Shown: piece after piece, positions 1-8,180 of the stretch
How the letters are laid out: every line of letters starts with the position of its first letter
How positions within the stretch are numbered: the stretch's first letter is position 1
IMG/VR virus record: IMGVR_UViG_3300029787_000212
Location: 1-31,400 of that record
Source of the DNA: a virus
Reading direction: 5' to 3' (one strand)
DNA length: 31,400 nt
Position numbers and translations under genes: made by a program
The notes under the pieces: generated by a model
Seen by the model: only the letters and a program-made list of their open reading frames with translations
Told to the model about the DNA's origin: nothing
Database searches by the model: none

Positions 1-75
1 ATTGTTTGCTGTAATAGCACCAGGATTTAAATATTCAGGTTGATCTGGTAGCCATTCGCCAAAGGGTAATTGCAT
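1..75 (-). CDS. Phage tail protein, N-terminal fragment cut by window edge
   Basis: The first 25 codons of a minus-strand gene lie here, starting at the ATG complementary to 73-75 and running off the left edge. The peptide begins MQLPFGEWLPDQPEYLNPG. This proline-rich opening resembles the start of large tail/stabilisation proteins that follow the head-tail adaptor gene in pelagic podoviruses (P22 gp10-like position). The gene starts just downstream of the adaptor gene, which fits a tail component attached below the portal. With only the N-terminus visible the family call rests on the opening motif and gene order. Confidence 0.6.
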   Translation of the reverse strand, partial: MQLPFGEWLPDQPEYLNPGAITANN

Positions 76-82
76 TATAATC

Positions 83-757
83 CTAAGTATTGTTGTTTGT
101 TACTTTTGTATGATCTGAAAAAGGAGCTGCCACTGTTACATCTGATCTTATTTGTAATGGCGAACCACTATATTGATCTTCTCTATCATTTCTTTCTAAT
201 CTCTCAAGTGCAGTTGTGTACATACCTTGCCATTGAGCTAATCTTGCAGGTTCAACTCCACCTAAAAAATTAGCGGCATGATAAAGCGAACCATATAAAT
301 AAATTGCAGGATGACTTGCTAAAATAAAATTTGATGTATTGCTATCTGATAAGGGATCAAAAGCTTTATAAAAATTTAAAGTTCCTGCATAACTAGCAGA
401 AGGTATAGGAGCAAATCTAAATTTATCTCCAAGAATAGTATAAACTTCTGGCATACCTGAAGTAGATGAGCCTTTTATTTGATCCATTTGCACTGGAGTC
501 ATATAGGTTAGTGAATGTTTAGTTCCACCTTCTGTAATAAAAAAATCTCTTACTTGTAAAAATCCTGTAGGTAAGTCTTCTGTTTCAGCATCAATAGTTA
601 TAGATGTTTCTGAAATCATTTTTCTTATTCTTAATTTTGAATTAATATCTTTTTCTGTAAGAACTATAAAATCACCTGTTATTTCAGTTGATAAATCTGA
701 TCTGTTTAACCAGTTTGCTATAGATGTTTGTAATTCTGCGTAAGTTGATAAAGCCAT
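83..757 (-). CDS. Head-tail adaptor (SU10/P22 gp4-like)
   Basis: A protein of 224 residues that opens MALSTYAELQTSIANWLNR, the typical start of phage adaptor proteins related to SU10 and P22 gp4. These form a ring under the portal and join head to tail in short-tailed phages. The middle contains hydrophobic/aromatic segments such as FRFAPIPSAS and LYGSLYHAANFLGG seen in this family. Its ATG overlaps the TAA of the upstream gene by one base, so translation is probably coupled. It lies between head genes and the first tail gene. The family call is from motif resemblance and synteny. Confidence 0.75.
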   Translation of the reverse strand: MALSTYAELQTSIANWLNRSDLSTEITGDFIVLTEKDINSKLRIRKMISETSITIDAETEDLPTGFLQVRDFFITEGGTKHSLTYMTPVQMDQIKGSSTSGMPEVYTILGDKFRFAPIPSASYAGTLNFYKAFDPLSDSNTSNFILASHPAIYLYGSLYHAANFLGGVEPARLAQWQGMYTTALERLERNDREDQYSGSPLQIRSDVTVAAPFSDHTKVTNNNT

Positions 758-1086
758 TATAATTTTCCTTCTGCTGTTCTGAAATACCTAAACTCACTAC
801 TATTTAGTTTTTCTTTTAATATTTGCTTTTGAACTTCTTTTGGTAGTCCAAACCAATTACTATCACCATTATATTGTTTTGCCCATACAGATAATGCAAT
901 AGTTGGTATAGAAGCTACTCTTTTTAGCTCTCTTGATTTTGAATATCCATCATCTTGAGTATATAAAGATTTATTATGTTTTAAGTGTGGGTCTATATTA
1001 ACTTGTTCTTTGATGATAATTTTCTTTTCCATATCATCTTTAGAATAAGTAGTTTGTTTTAAACCATCTCTAACAATATCTTTCAT
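757..1086 (-). CDS. Hypothetical head-region protein, 109 aa
   Basis: I do not recognise a named family. The N-terminal half is charged and lysine-rich. The C-terminal half (about residues 55-109) holds PTIALSVWAKQYNGDSNWF and a helix-like EVQKQILKEKLNSSEF. It resembles small proteins of unknown function between capsid and adaptor genes in pelagic phages. It overlaps the upstream basic protein gene by 4 bases (ATGA) and the downstream adaptor gene by 1 base, so it belongs to the same late translational chain. A role in head completion or virion structure is inference from position only. Confidence 0.7.
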   Translation of the reverse strand: MKDIVRDGLKQTTYSKDDMEKKIIIKEQVNIDPHLKHNKSLYTQDDGYSKSRELKRVASIPTIALSVWAKQYNGDSNWFGLPKEVQKQILKEKLNSSEFRYFRTAEGKL

Positions 1087-1217
1087 CTACCTTGTCCTCT
1101 GTATTTTTTTCTTCTTGGTATTCTTTTGCTTATGTTTTTTGTATGACGACCAGGTCTTTTTTTTCTAGTGCGTTTTACATAATTTGAAACACCGAAAAGA
1201 GGTCTTTTCTTAGCCAC
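1083..1217 (-). CDS. 44-aa highly basic virion-region protein, GTG start
   Basis: Reading the minus strand from the GTG at 1217 gives a 44-residue protein beginning MAKKRPLFGVSNYVKRTRKK, with 19 Lys or Arg residues and no acidic residue. The GTG overlaps the TAG stop of the upstream gene, and the TGA stop overlaps the ATG of the downstream gene as ATGA, so the start is well constrained. Similar arginine/lysine-rich mini-proteins occur at this place in pelagiphage head modules as far as I recall. Nucleic-acid binding in the capsid is plausible from charge alone and is inference. Confidence 0.7.
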   Translation of the reverse strand: MAKKRPLFGVSNYVKRTRKKRPGRHTKNISKRIPRRKKYRGQGR

Positions 1218-1510
1218 TAAGCACTCATTTCAGTAACATAAAGAACTGCACTATTTGTTGCATTTAACCCAGCAATCTTTTCACCTGGACTAACTTTGAA
1301 TATTTCAGGTTGGTCGGCAGTTATTAAAATTTTTGCTGCGGTTGCAGTTGGATTTACTCCAAAATCAACAAAAAAATCTACTGCTGAAACTAATCTAACA
1401 TATTCTGTTTGTGAACCAAAAGCACTAGATTGTACTGATGCAGTTGTTCCACCACCTGCCATAGTTATATTGTTTATTACTGTAGGTCTTAAAGCATAAT
1501 TAAAGCTCAT
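1217..1510 (-). CDS. Small beta-rich head protein, 97 aa
   Basis: A 97-residue protein that begins MSFNYALRPTVINNITMAGG and alternates small and hydrophobic residues through its length (VRLVSAVDFFVDFGV, AAKILITADQ), which suggests a beta-sandwich. It lies two genes after the capsid gene, where head decoration or fibre proteins commonly sit. A clear ribosome site (AGGAG) precedes the ATG, and the stop overlaps the GTG of the next gene. An upstream GC-rich hairpin at 1532-1562 separates it from the previous gene. Decoration protein is an inference; the exact family is unknown. Confidence 0.7.
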   Translation of the reverse strand: MSFNYALRPTVINNITMAGGGTTASVQSSAFGSQTEYVRLVSAVDFFVDFGVNPTATAAKILITADQPEIFKVSPGEKIAGLNATNSAVLYVTEMSA

Positions 1511-1531
1511 ATTTTTTTCTCCTATTTGTTA

Positions 1532-1562
1532 TGGGGGAACTTCCGCTAGGCATGAACCCCCA
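1532..1562 (-). other. Intergenic GC-rich hairpin between two small head genes
   Basis: TGGGGG at 1532-1537 pairs with CCCCCA at 1557-1562 around a 19-nt loop that can add a short TTC/GAA pairing. It lies between the stop of the 115-residue gene and the ribosome site of the 97-residue gene. There is no T-run after it on the minus strand, so an RNA-processing or stabilising hairpin is as likely as a terminator. Confidence 0.5.
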
Positions 1563-1572
1563 AGTATTATTA

Positions 1573-1920
1573 CTATCTTCTTACAACTATTGTAAAGTGT
1601 AAAGTATGTGTATTTGTAGATGCACCATCAGTTGCTAAAGCAATAAAATCGCCTTCAACAACATTATTTGCAGCAGTTGGTTCTGCTGTATCTATATCAC
1701 CAGCAGCAGACCCAGAGTGAGCTACAGTTATTGCACCACCAGTCATATTAGTAGTTCCAATTTTTGCAGTCACAGCAGCATTTGCAGTTGCGATTGTTCC
1801 GCCTAATACAGTAGTTATTTTAATAACTTTACCAGCATCTGGTACAGGTATTCTTACTGTAGAAGCAGTAGATACATCATCAATTACTCCATATAAAAAA
1901 TAATCGTTTAGTGTTCTCAT
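1573..1920 (-). CDS. Putative head decoration-like protein, 115 aa
   Basis: This 115-residue protein follows directly after the major capsid gene. It is rich in Ala, Thr, Val and Gly with alternating beta-strand pattern (TVRIPVPDAGKVIKITTVLG, NTHTLHFTIVVRR) and has no cysteine. Size, composition and position suit a capsid decoration or cement protein, or a small head-fibre protein. The ATG is preceded by CGGAG seven to eight bases upstream. It is isolated by hairpins on both sides (1532-1562 and 1984-2015), which may allow its level to be set separately from its neighbours. Family not recognised with certainty. Confidence 0.7.
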   Translation of the reverse strand: MRTLNDYFLYGVIDDVSTASTVRIPVPDAGKVIKITTVLGGTIATANAAVTAKIGTTNMTGGAITVAHSGSAAGDIDTAEPTAANNVVEGDFIALATDGASTNTHTLHFTIVVRR

Positions 1921-1983
1921 TTTTTTTTCTCCGTTTGTTGTTCCGCCTATAACCTTACTAAGACTTCAACATTGGTTAAGTAA

Positions 1984-2015
1984 TGGGGATGTAGTTTTTA
2001 AAGGTTACACCCCCA
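1984..2015 (-). terminator. Hairpin after major capsid gene
   Basis: Arms 1984-1993 and 2006-2015 form a 10-bp stem with a 12-nt loop. One pair is a G-U wobble only when read as minus-strand RNA (it would be an A-C mismatch on the plus strand), so the structure fits a minus transcript. It lies 14 bases past the capsid stop codon. No T-tract follows, so this may be a partial terminator or an mRNA 3'-end stabiliser. Confidence 0.5.
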
Positions 2016-2028
2016 ATTACAATTAAGA

Positions 2029-2979
2029 TTATGATGTTGTTAAATCGTAAACAGCACCACTAGCTTTTTCGTTTCTTGACTCAAGAGTGTACTCAGCTAC
2101 CATGAATCTCTGATCTGCGTCAGCAGTTTGTGCAGGATTCTGTAAACTGAAGTCTCTTAAGAAGGCTACTGCGAAATAGTCCATCTCTAAAATTAGAGCA
2201 TCTTGACCTTTTTTAGCAGCAGTTGAGTTAGCACCTCTAATGAATCTATTAGGAGCAACTTGGAGTGTTCCAAAGTCACTTTCATAGACATCAATAGATG
2301 TAACTAATCTTCTGTCTTCTGCTTGGTCAAATCTAGTTGAACCACCAGTAAAGCCAGATAGTTTTTGCTTGTTGAAAGCACCAACCATAACCATGTTTGG
2401 GTTTCCTCCAGCATCAAAACAACTTCTTAGAACACCTTTTAATTGGTCTTCTGTGAAAGCTCTTTGAGTACCATCTGTTCTTATTGCTCCACCACCTGAA
2501 CCAGAACCACCAGCACCAATATCTACATTAGAAGAAATCCAAGTTTGGACTCCACCTAATTTTCTTGCTGTTGTTGCGTTTCCAGCAGCAGCAGCTACGT
2601 TAGATAAAAGAGCAGTTTCCATATCTCTTTTTAATTCTTTCGCAGACTTTGCTACTTGATAAGCTAACTCATTGTTTCTTCCAGCAGATGTTACAGCATC
2701 ATTTGTTCCTGATACTTGCACAGCTTTTGTAGAAATCTGAGTGTGGTTTGTTAGTTTAGTTGTTGCTGATAATGTTGGGTATGAGATTGAAGCACCTTCT
2801 ACCGCAGCATTAGCCGCTACATCAGCCAAAGCATCTGTTTGCCATTGGTGAGATGTGTTAGTTGCTGATGTTTTAGCAACCCCTGACATAAATGGAGTCT
2901 CTGTTGGACTTATTGAGTAAATAATGTCCGCTAGGTCTTCTCTTATGCCGACTGTTTGGTATGTTTGATATACAGCCAT
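2029..2979 (-). CDS. Major capsid protein (SU10/DUF5309-type)
   Basis: A 316-residue protein whose N-terminus contains GIREDLADIIYSISPTETPF, the hallmark opening of the SU10-type (DUF5309) HK97-fold capsid family. It continues with an extended region rich in Thr/Ser/Ala, a helix with KSAKELKRDMETALLSN near residues 110-125, and GGVQTWISSN soon after. Length matches the family. It follows the scaffold-like gene and has a strong ribosome site (GAGGAG) before the ATG, as expected for the most abundant virion protein. A hairpin closes the gene downstream. The family call is from remembered motifs and is strong. Confidence 0.9.
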   Translation of the reverse strand: MAVYQTYQTVGIREDLADIIYSISPTETPFMSGVAKTSATNTSHQWQTDALADVAANAAVEGASISYPTLSATTKLTNHTQISTKAVQVSGTNDAVTSAGRNNELAYQVAKSAKELKRDMETALLSNVAAAAGNATTARKLGGVQTWISSNVDIGAGGSGSGGGAIRTDGTQRAFTEDQLKGVLRSCFDAGGNPNMVMVGAFNKQKLSGFTGGSTRFDQAEDRRLVTSIDVYESDFGTLQVAPNRFIRGANSTAAKKGQDALILEMDYFAVAFLRDFSLQNPAQTADADQRFMVAEYTLESRNEKASGAVYDLTTS

Positions 2980-3003
2980 TTTTTTCTCCTCTTAGGTTAG
3001 TTG

Positions 3004-3999
3004 TTATAAATAACCTTTCAGAAGATTGACAGCATCTTTTGTGTTGCCTGACTTCTTCAAGGTTTTAATTTGAGCCAACCTTGATTTACTATCTTTTTCA
3101 TCCTTTGTACTTTTAACACCTGGTTTAACAACTTGAGATGGCTTTACAATTTTTTTTGCAAAATTAGTTTTCACTGGTCTTGCACTATTTAAAAATTTCA
3201 TTCCATCCATGACCACATCAAACATTCTGCTATCATAAATACCAGAAATCTCTTGATCTGAAAAACCTCTTTGAAAAAGATAGTTTCTCATGTTTGTTTT
3301 AACTGTAGCTCCTTTTAAAGGATCAGCAATTTCAGGATGCTTAATAGCAACCTTTCTTTGTTCCTCAGTTAAAATTTTCTGAAACTCTTGTTCTTGATGT
3401 CGTTTTAGTTTCTGTTGAGATTGCTGTAAGCCTTCTCTCCTTCTTCTAAGTTTTCTTTCAAGCTTTGCAGCTTCAGTTGGGTCTTCCTCATAAAGTTTAT
3501 CCAACTCTTTTGAGTTTAGTTCGCTGTTAAGTTCAGCATTAAGAGTAGCAGTAAGACTATTTAGATCATCCATCTTAGTTGAATACTCATTTTTCAAACG
3601 ATCACTTTCAGATTGTAATTGTCTTTTTTCAATCGCAATTTCTTCAGTTTTTCGTCTGTAGTCGGCATCTTTTTGATAACCTGCTTTTAATTCTTCAAGG
3701 TCAACTTCAATCTTTTCACCATTTACAATAATTTGGTGTAGATCAGTTTCTTGTTCCTCTTGAGCATTTGAATCTTCTGATGCTTCTTCTTGCACTGGAG
3801 CTTCCTTTGGTGGTTGAGCTTCAGGTTGTTGTTGTTCCTCTTGATTATCTTCGGCTTTAACCTCTGGTTCTTTTGGTTCAACTGGTTTAGCTTCTTCTTG
3901 AGGTTTAGAAATTACTCCTTTAGAGTCTAATAAACCTTCAATATGTTTAGCTGCACCTTGCACTGAACTTTTGTTCAGTAGCGGATTTGTTTCAGACAT
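3004..3999 (-). CDS. Scaffold-like head assembly protein
   Basis: A 331-residue acidic, low-complexity protein between portal-side genes and the capsid gene, the usual place of a scaffold. Residues about 35-90 are dominated by Glu, Gln and Pro. About 90-215 is a long charged coiled coil, including KRQLQSESDRLKNEY and KLERKLRRRREGLQQSQQ. The C-terminal part is basic (KTNFAKKIVKPSQVVKPG), as in scaffold proteins that bind capsid subunits through a positively charged tail. No protease motif was recognised. It should act inside the assembling prohead. The call rests on composition and synteny. Confidence 0.75.
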   Translation of the reverse strand: MSETNPLLNKSSVQGAAKHIEGLLDSKGVISKPQEEAKPVEPKEPEVKAEDNQEEQQQPEAQPPKEAPVQEEASEDSNAQEEQETDLHQIIVNGEKIEVDLEELKAGYQKDADYRRKTEEIAIEKRQLQSESDRLKNEYSTKMDDLNSLTATLNAELNSELNSKELDKLYEEDPTEAAKLERKLRRRREGLQQSQQKLKRHQEQEFQKILTEEQRKVAIKHPEIADPLKGATVKTNMRNYLFQRGFSDQEISGIYDSRMFDVVMDGMKFLNSARPVKTNFAKKIVKPSQVVKPGVKSTKDEKDSKSRLAQIKTLKKSGNTKDAVNLLKGYL

Positions 4000-4015
4000 A
4001 TTGTCTCCTATAGTT

Positions 4016-4059
4016 AAGCTCCCTAATGGGTTGGCTTATTCTAATCTTTTGACTAGAAT
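4016..4059 (-). other. Two small hairpins before scaffold gene
   Basis: AAGC (4016-4019) pairs with GCTT (4034-4037), with an inner CCC/GGG pairing around TAAT. Next to it ATTCTA (4038-4043) pairs with TAGAAT (4054-4059), the latter arm touching the stop codon of the 95-residue gene. They occupy the gap between that gene and the scaffold gene, where most other late genes abut. The individual stems are weak. Confidence 0.35.
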
Positions 4060-4346
4060 TATTTTTCTTGTTGATTTTGGAAATCAGCTAGTTGTTTTTC
4101 TGCTAATTTTCCTGTTTCAAGAATTTCTTTAAAATGCTGCTCTACTTTTCCTAGAACTTGGTAAGCTAACCATAATTTTTCTCTAGCTTCACCATCTTTT
4201 GCTCCAGTTTGTTCAAACAAAGCATTTGAATAAATTTTTTTAAGCTCTTGAATAGAATCTTGAAAAAGTTTATTCTGTAATATCTGTTTCGCCTGAGATG
4301 CTCTGCTCAATTCTTGGCTTCTCTTGGCTTTGTCTTTGTGATCCAT
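4059..4346 (-). CDS. Portal-adjacent helical protein, 95 aa
   Basis: A 95-residue, mostly helical protein containing AREKLWLAYQVLGKVEQHF and EILETGKLAEKQLADF. This pattern (RExLWLA, then ILETGKLAE) resembles a widespread phage family of unknown function encoded next to the portal. The gene overlaps the 3' end of the portal gene by 77 bases in another frame, more than a typical coupling overlap. It probably takes part in head assembly or packaging, but no mechanism can be read from the sequence. Confidence 0.7.
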   Translation of the reverse strand: MDHKDKAKRSQELSRASQAKQILQNKLFQDSIQELKKIYSNALFEQTGAKDGEAREKLWLAYQVLGKVEQHFKEILETGKLAEKQLADFQNQQEK

Positions 4347-6486
4347 CTAAACCTTGTATCTGCTTACCTAGCATATTAGCAGATTTTTGTGCTTCTTCAA
4401 GTACCTTACTGTTACTTGAGACAATCATCTTATCTAATTCTGCATCTGCTTTTAACTTTGTAGTATCTAATTGTGTACCATATTTCAATGTCATTTCTTT
4501 TATTTTTGCCTCAAAGTCTAATAACATTTGTCTTTGTTTCTGTTCTAATTCTTTATATTCTAATTCAAGATCAGCTACTTTTCTCTTGTTTTCAGCATCA
4601 ATTCTAGTCATTTCTATTTTTTCAATAGGAGGAATTGGAGGAGCTGGTGGTGGAGTTACATATTGTTTACCTAATTCTGGATTTATAAAGTAACTATCCA
4701 CTGTTTTTAATCCTGCATTTTCTACAATCTTAGATAATGTATTGTAAATGTTTTTTAAACTGACCATTGGAAACTCTCTTTGTCCTTGTAATTGAAAAGC
4801 TTGTAACTGTTTATCTAAAATATTATTTAAAATTACAATTTGTTGTTCTTTAGTTCCTGTGCCAAGACCTACTTGTATTGTAACATTAAATCTATTTTTC
4901 CATTCTGTAGGCATCACTGGTATATATTGATTATTTAATTGTATAATTTTTTCTCTATCTTGATATTTAACTGAAAGTTCAAACATTTTTCTAAATAAAT
5001 CTTTAACACCAGTCTCAGCAAATATTCTTGCAATTAATTCTGCTCTCATTTGAGTTTGATTCATAATTGCAGAAATACCTGTAGCTGTTTTATTTAATGA
5101 ATCAGAATCTAAACCTTGATTGTATTTTGTAACACCTGTTCTAACTTCTCTAACTGTATCTAAGTATTCTAATAATGGAAAAGCTTGTTGTGAAATCGGT
5201 TGAGCTTGTATGGGTTGCATAACTTGGTTAGGTTGTTGTTTAGTTCTTACAACACCACCAGGTCTTGATGTAAGTAAATCATCCATATTTACCATACCAT
5301 CCATAACTGCAACTCTATTATTATTTGTTAAATACATATTATCTAACAACTGTCTCATTACAGTTGATTTCATTAATTGAATATCTTCAACTAATTCTGC
5401 AACTGATCTACCATAAAATCTGTGCGGCATTGGAATAGGTGTAACTGAAACAAATGGAATATTATCACAAGGCATATTTTCTAAAACAAATTCTGAAGTA
5501 TCACCAACAGATAAAACTTTTCTAAGTTCTGCAACACCATCACCATCTGCATCATAACGAATATAATTTTCATAAACTGTTATAGTTTGTGTAGATTTAT
5601 TATCAGATGTATTAAATGGAAAATCTTCTATGTTTTGGTATCTTGCTAATCTTTCTGTGTTTAATGTTGATGCGTCTGAAGTTGGAAGACTATCTACATC
5701 CTCTTTATCATAACCCATACTAATTAATTCTGATCTAGTCATTTGAACTCTATGTGCAACAAAGTTTGCATCTTCAAGTTTTATAGCAGTACGATCAATT
5801 AAAAATTCTTCTGGTGGAACAGACTCAACTTTTATTTTTCCTTCAGTTGTTGTTCTTTTAATTTTACAATCATGTAACTTTGGCTCTGGTAAATTTATAT
5901 CAATACCTTGTTGTTCCATTTGAGCTTCAAACTGTTCAGCAGCTTGTTCAGCTAGTTCATCTGGTTTTTCTGATGACTCAATAACTTCTACATTTTCATC
6001 AGAGGTTAAATCTTCATAATCTTTATCTGTTAAATTTTTGTATGTTTCATATTCTACTTTTTTTGTTTCATCATAGAATACTTTTAAAATTCCATTTTTT
6101 TCTAATAAAGCATCTTTAAAAAAATTATATAATAATTGAAAGCCATCATTTTCTTTATAAAAAATATGATTTAAATATGCTGTAGCTTGATCTGCTAAAG
6201 GTGCATCTTCTGATTTAACTGGTTCGCATACCACAACTTTATCTGATGATGTAAAAACTCTTAAAAGATTTGGAAGTAAACTCTCAATCGTATCTGCAAC
6301 ATCTGTACTAACAACTTGTGATCTACCATCTATTTCATTACCAAGTTTATCACCTTGATAATATTCTAAAGATTTTTCTCTTTCAGAAGATAATGTACCT
6401 CCTAAAAAACCTAACGAATTATGTATGTGAGATTGTAAAGTATTTTTTAATTCTAAATTTTCTAGTCTTTCAATTTTTTTTGCCAT
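4270..6486 (-). CDS. Portal protein (P22-type)
   Basis: This 738-residue protein should form the dodecameric ring at the capsid vertex through which DNA enters and leaves. It opens with a helical segment and SSEREKSLEYYQGDKLGNE, followed by GRSQVVSTDVADTIESLLPN and LLRVFTSSDKVVVCEP, the conserved N-terminal signature of P22/SU10-type portals. A long crown/barrel-like helical tail follows, rich in Lys/Glu/Gln from about residue 620. Length fits the family. It sits three bases after the large terminase, in the usual terminase-portal-scaffold-capsid order. Its last 77 bases overlap the next gene. Confidence 0.92.
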   Translation of the reverse strand: MAKKIERLENLELKNTLQSHIHNSLGFLGGTLSSEREKSLEYYQGDKLGNEIDGRSQVVSTDVADTIESLLPNLLRVFTSSDKVVVCEPVKSEDAPLADQATAYLNHIFYKENDGFQLLYNFFKDALLEKNGILKVFYDETKKVEYETYKNLTDKDYEDLTSDENVEVIESSEKPDELAEQAAEQFEAQMEQQGIDINLPEPKLHDCKIKRTTTEGKIKVESVPPEEFLIDRTAIKLEDANFVAHRVQMTRSELISMGYDKEDVDSLPTSDASTLNTERLARYQNIEDFPFNTSDNKSTQTITVYENYIRYDADGDGVAELRKVLSVGDTSEFVLENMPCDNIPFVSVTPIPMPHRFYGRSVAELVEDIQLMKSTVMRQLLDNMYLTNNNRVAVMDGMVNMDDLLTSRPGGVVRTKQQPNQVMQPIQAQPISQQAFPLLEYLDTVREVRTGVTKYNQGLDSDSLNKTATGISAIMNQTQMRAELIARIFAETGVKDLFRKMFELSVKYQDREKIIQLNNQYIPVMPTEWKNRFNVTIQVGLGTGTKEQQIVILNNILDKQLQAFQLQGQREFPMVSLKNIYNTLSKIVENAGLKTVDSYFINPELGKQYVTPPPAPPIPPIEKIEMTRIDAENKRKVADLELEYKELEQKQRQMLLDFEAKIKEMTLKYGTQLDTTKLKADAELDKMIVSSNSKVLEEAQKSANMLGKQIQGLDGSQRQSQEKPRIEQSISGETDITE

Positions 6487-6488
6487 AA

Positions 6489-7757
6489 CTAAACTATATA
6501 ACTTGTATCAACCTGGACTGGTTCTTTCCAATTAGTTTTTTGTCCACCAATAAATGTGCAGCCATATCTAAATGCGTCTGCTGGATGTGATGCAAAATTG
6601 TGTGTTGGTCTGTTTTTGAAACACTGATTTTTTTCATCCCATTTTTTTGAGTAAGCTTTTAATGCTTCTACACCCATTGATGTTTTTTCTTTATCAAAAT
6701 AACAATTAGGTAATGCTTTTCTGACTGCCTCAATACCATCTTCAATAGAAAGTTTTGGTGCAATATCAAAAGATATACCTAATTCCAAAGCAATTTCCAA
6801 CCTTGATTTTCCAAAAGCTCCTAATTCCCTAACTTTTATATCATGCGGAGCTATATGTCTATAATATTTATAAGGTTTGCTGTCCAGCAGGTCTGCATAG
6901 AAGTCTAATCCCTCACCTGAGTTTTCTTCATAATCAATAACTCTTATTTGATTTAAATGTCTTTGAACAAACCAGATTGCTGTGGAGTCTTTTAATCCTA
7001 AATCCCACCAAGTTTCTGTATCTAAGTTTTCATCATAAGGCACAGATGTCATTCTTTTTGCTGCTTCTAGCTTTTCTATAATAGCTCCATAATAAGAACC
7101 TGTAATAGCTGCTTGAAACGAACACTCAAACTCCTGGTTATATAGATCATCTGACATAGTATTTTGTGCAGATTGTAATTCTTCTTTGTCTAAGATTTCT
7201 GTTTGAGATGCTTTGAAAACCCCTGTCCACCAACCCTTTTGTTGTGCAGCATCTTTATGTAATTTGTAAAAATAATTCTGACCTTTTGGTGTACCTATGA
7301 ATACACACCATCCTTTCCTGTCGGCTAATGCTGGTCTTATAATTTCTGGAAATAATGATGGACTAATATTCTGCGTTTCATCCATAACACATCCATCTAA
7401 AAAAATACCCCTTAATGCTTGATCGTTTTCAGCACCTAAGATTGTTATTCTTGAGCCATTAGGAAAATCACATCTAAGTTCTGATTCATTGAATTTAACA
7501 AATGGAATATTCTTGGCGAAATTTTTTATATAATCCCATGCTGTACTTTTACCCTGTTTGAATGTTGGCGATATAAAGGCATATCTAGGATTCGGCTGAG
7601 TATTAGTTAAAGCATCCCTTATCATGTGGTTAATGCACATTACAGTTTTGCCAGACCTCCTATGTGCAACAATAACATTGAATCTGCTTTTAGGAATTTG
7701 TGTGTGCAAAAATTTCTGAAGCTTTCTTGGTGAATATGGAATTACAATTTCTGACAT
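6489..7757 (-). CDS. terL: Terminase large subunit (packaging ATPase-nuclease)
   Basis: A 422-residue protein that packages DNA into proheads. The N-terminal ATPase has Walker A HRRSGKT at residues 32-38, a Walker B with acidic pair D126-E127 (IFLDGCVMDE), and the coupling motif IGTP near 154-157. The C-terminal RNase H-like nuclease shows D252 in WWDLGLKDS, D305 in APHD and D394 in HPADAFRYG, the expected acidic triad. Nothing essential appears missing. The portal gene follows at once. Unusually, the small terminase gene is separated from it by a short gene and a 298-bp intergenic region with promoter-like signals. Confidence 0.95.
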   Translation of the reverse strand: MSEIVIPYSPRKLQKFLHTQIPKSRFNVIVAHRRSGKTVMCINHMIRDALTNTQPNPRYAFISPTFKQGKSTAWDYIKNFAKNIPFVKFNESELRCDFPNGSRITILGAENDQALRGIFLDGCVMDETQNISPSLFPEIIRPALADRKGWCVFIGTPKGQNYFYKLHKDAAQQKGWWTGVFKASQTEILDKEELQSAQNTMSDDLYNQEFECSFQAAITGSYYGAIIEKLEAAKRMTSVPYDENLDTETWWDLGLKDSTAIWFVQRHLNQIRVIDYEENSGEGLDFYADLLDSKPYKYYRHIAPHDIKVRELGAFGKSRLEIALELGISFDIAPKLSIEDGIEAVRKALPNCYFDKEKTSMGVEALKAYSKKWDEKNQCFKNRPTHNFASHPADAFRYGCTFIGGQKTNWKEPVQVDTSYIV

Positions 7758-7774
7758 TTAAAATAAAACCCTAC

Positions 7775-7948
7775 CTAGTGAATAGTGTCATTCTCAGTAA
7801 AAGGCAAGTTTTCTATGTTGAGTTCTTTACCGATATATTTGGAGAAGTCTTTTGCATCTTCATAATCTTCAAAACCTTCAAAGTGAACTGATACAGAATT
7901 AGTTGCTTCTGAAACAAGAATGATTGCGTATATTTTTGGCTTTTCCAT
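7775..7948 (-). CDS. Hypothetical 57-aa protein upstream of terL
   Basis: Starting at the ATG at 7948, chosen because GAGGAG lies seven bases before it (an upstream ATG at 7963 lies in the same frame but without a ribosome site), the product is 57 residues. It begins MEKPKIYAIILVSEATNS and is a compact alpha/beta mini-protein with an acidic middle (FEGFEDYEDAKDF). The family is not recognised. It is the first gene after the intergenic control region and may be the first translated product of the terL-portal transcript. Any role in packaging is speculative. Confidence 0.6.
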   Translation of the reverse strand: MEKPKIYAIILVSEATNSVSVHFEGFEDYEDAKDFSKYIGKELNIENLPFTENDTIH

Positions 7949-8019
7949 AGTCGGTCTCCTCATCTATTTATATATACCTCCTAATAACGTAAGACAACCT
8001 GCGTAATTTTTTTAGCGGT

Positions 8020-8039
8020 GGGGTTGCATTTAAAACCCC
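8020..8039. other. GGGGTT/AACCCC hairpin in the control region
   Basis: GGGGTT at 8020-8025 pairs with AACCCC at 8034-8039 around an 8-nt loop. It lies in the untranslated region before the 57-residue gene, downstream of a minus-strand extended -10 element. It could be a leader hairpin or attenuator. No T-run follows on the minus strand; on the complementary side a short A/T run (TTTTTTT at about 8007-8013 on the plus strand) lies before the stem. Confidence 0.45.
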
Positions 8040-8061
8040 CAGCTTAAATTATTACAATACA

Positions 8062-8070
8062 ATTATAACA
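8062..8070 (-). promoter_or_regulatory. Extended -10 promoter element for terL transcript
   Basis: Read on the minus strand this is TGTTATAAT, a perfect extended -10 (TGnTATAAT). No good -35 hexamer lies 16-18 bases upstream, as is usual for extended -10 promoters. It would begin transcripts just upstream of the 57-residue gene and terL. Confidence 0.5.
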
Positions 8071-8135
8071 AGCTCTGATAATCTTCTATTATGACTGCTA
8101 TATGTAGGTTGCATAATACATTTTAGGGTTTATCT

Positions 8136-8180
8136 GCCTACAACTAGCAATTTATTTTAATTCTTATAGGTTGTGTAGGC
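8136..8180. promoter_or_regulatory. Inverted repeat over a late promoter, possible operator
   Basis: GCCTACAAC at 8136-8144 matches the complement of GTTGTGTAGGC at 8170-8180, apart from a 2-base insertion in the right arm. The arms flank the -10 and cover most of the -35 of the minus-strand promoter proposed at 8154-8182. That arrangement suits a repressor or activator site. The regulator is not known; the XRE protein at 16648 is a candidate. Confidence 0.4.

Noticed and set aside
70-273. Plus-strand frame opposite adaptor gene
   Set aside because: Shadow of a well-supported minus gene; Leu/Ile-rich with no coding features.
4298-4693. Plus-strand frame opposite portal C-terminus, Ser/Cys/Phe-rich
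   Set aside because: Antisense of the portal's Lys/Glu-rich helix; composition is that of a reverse shadow.
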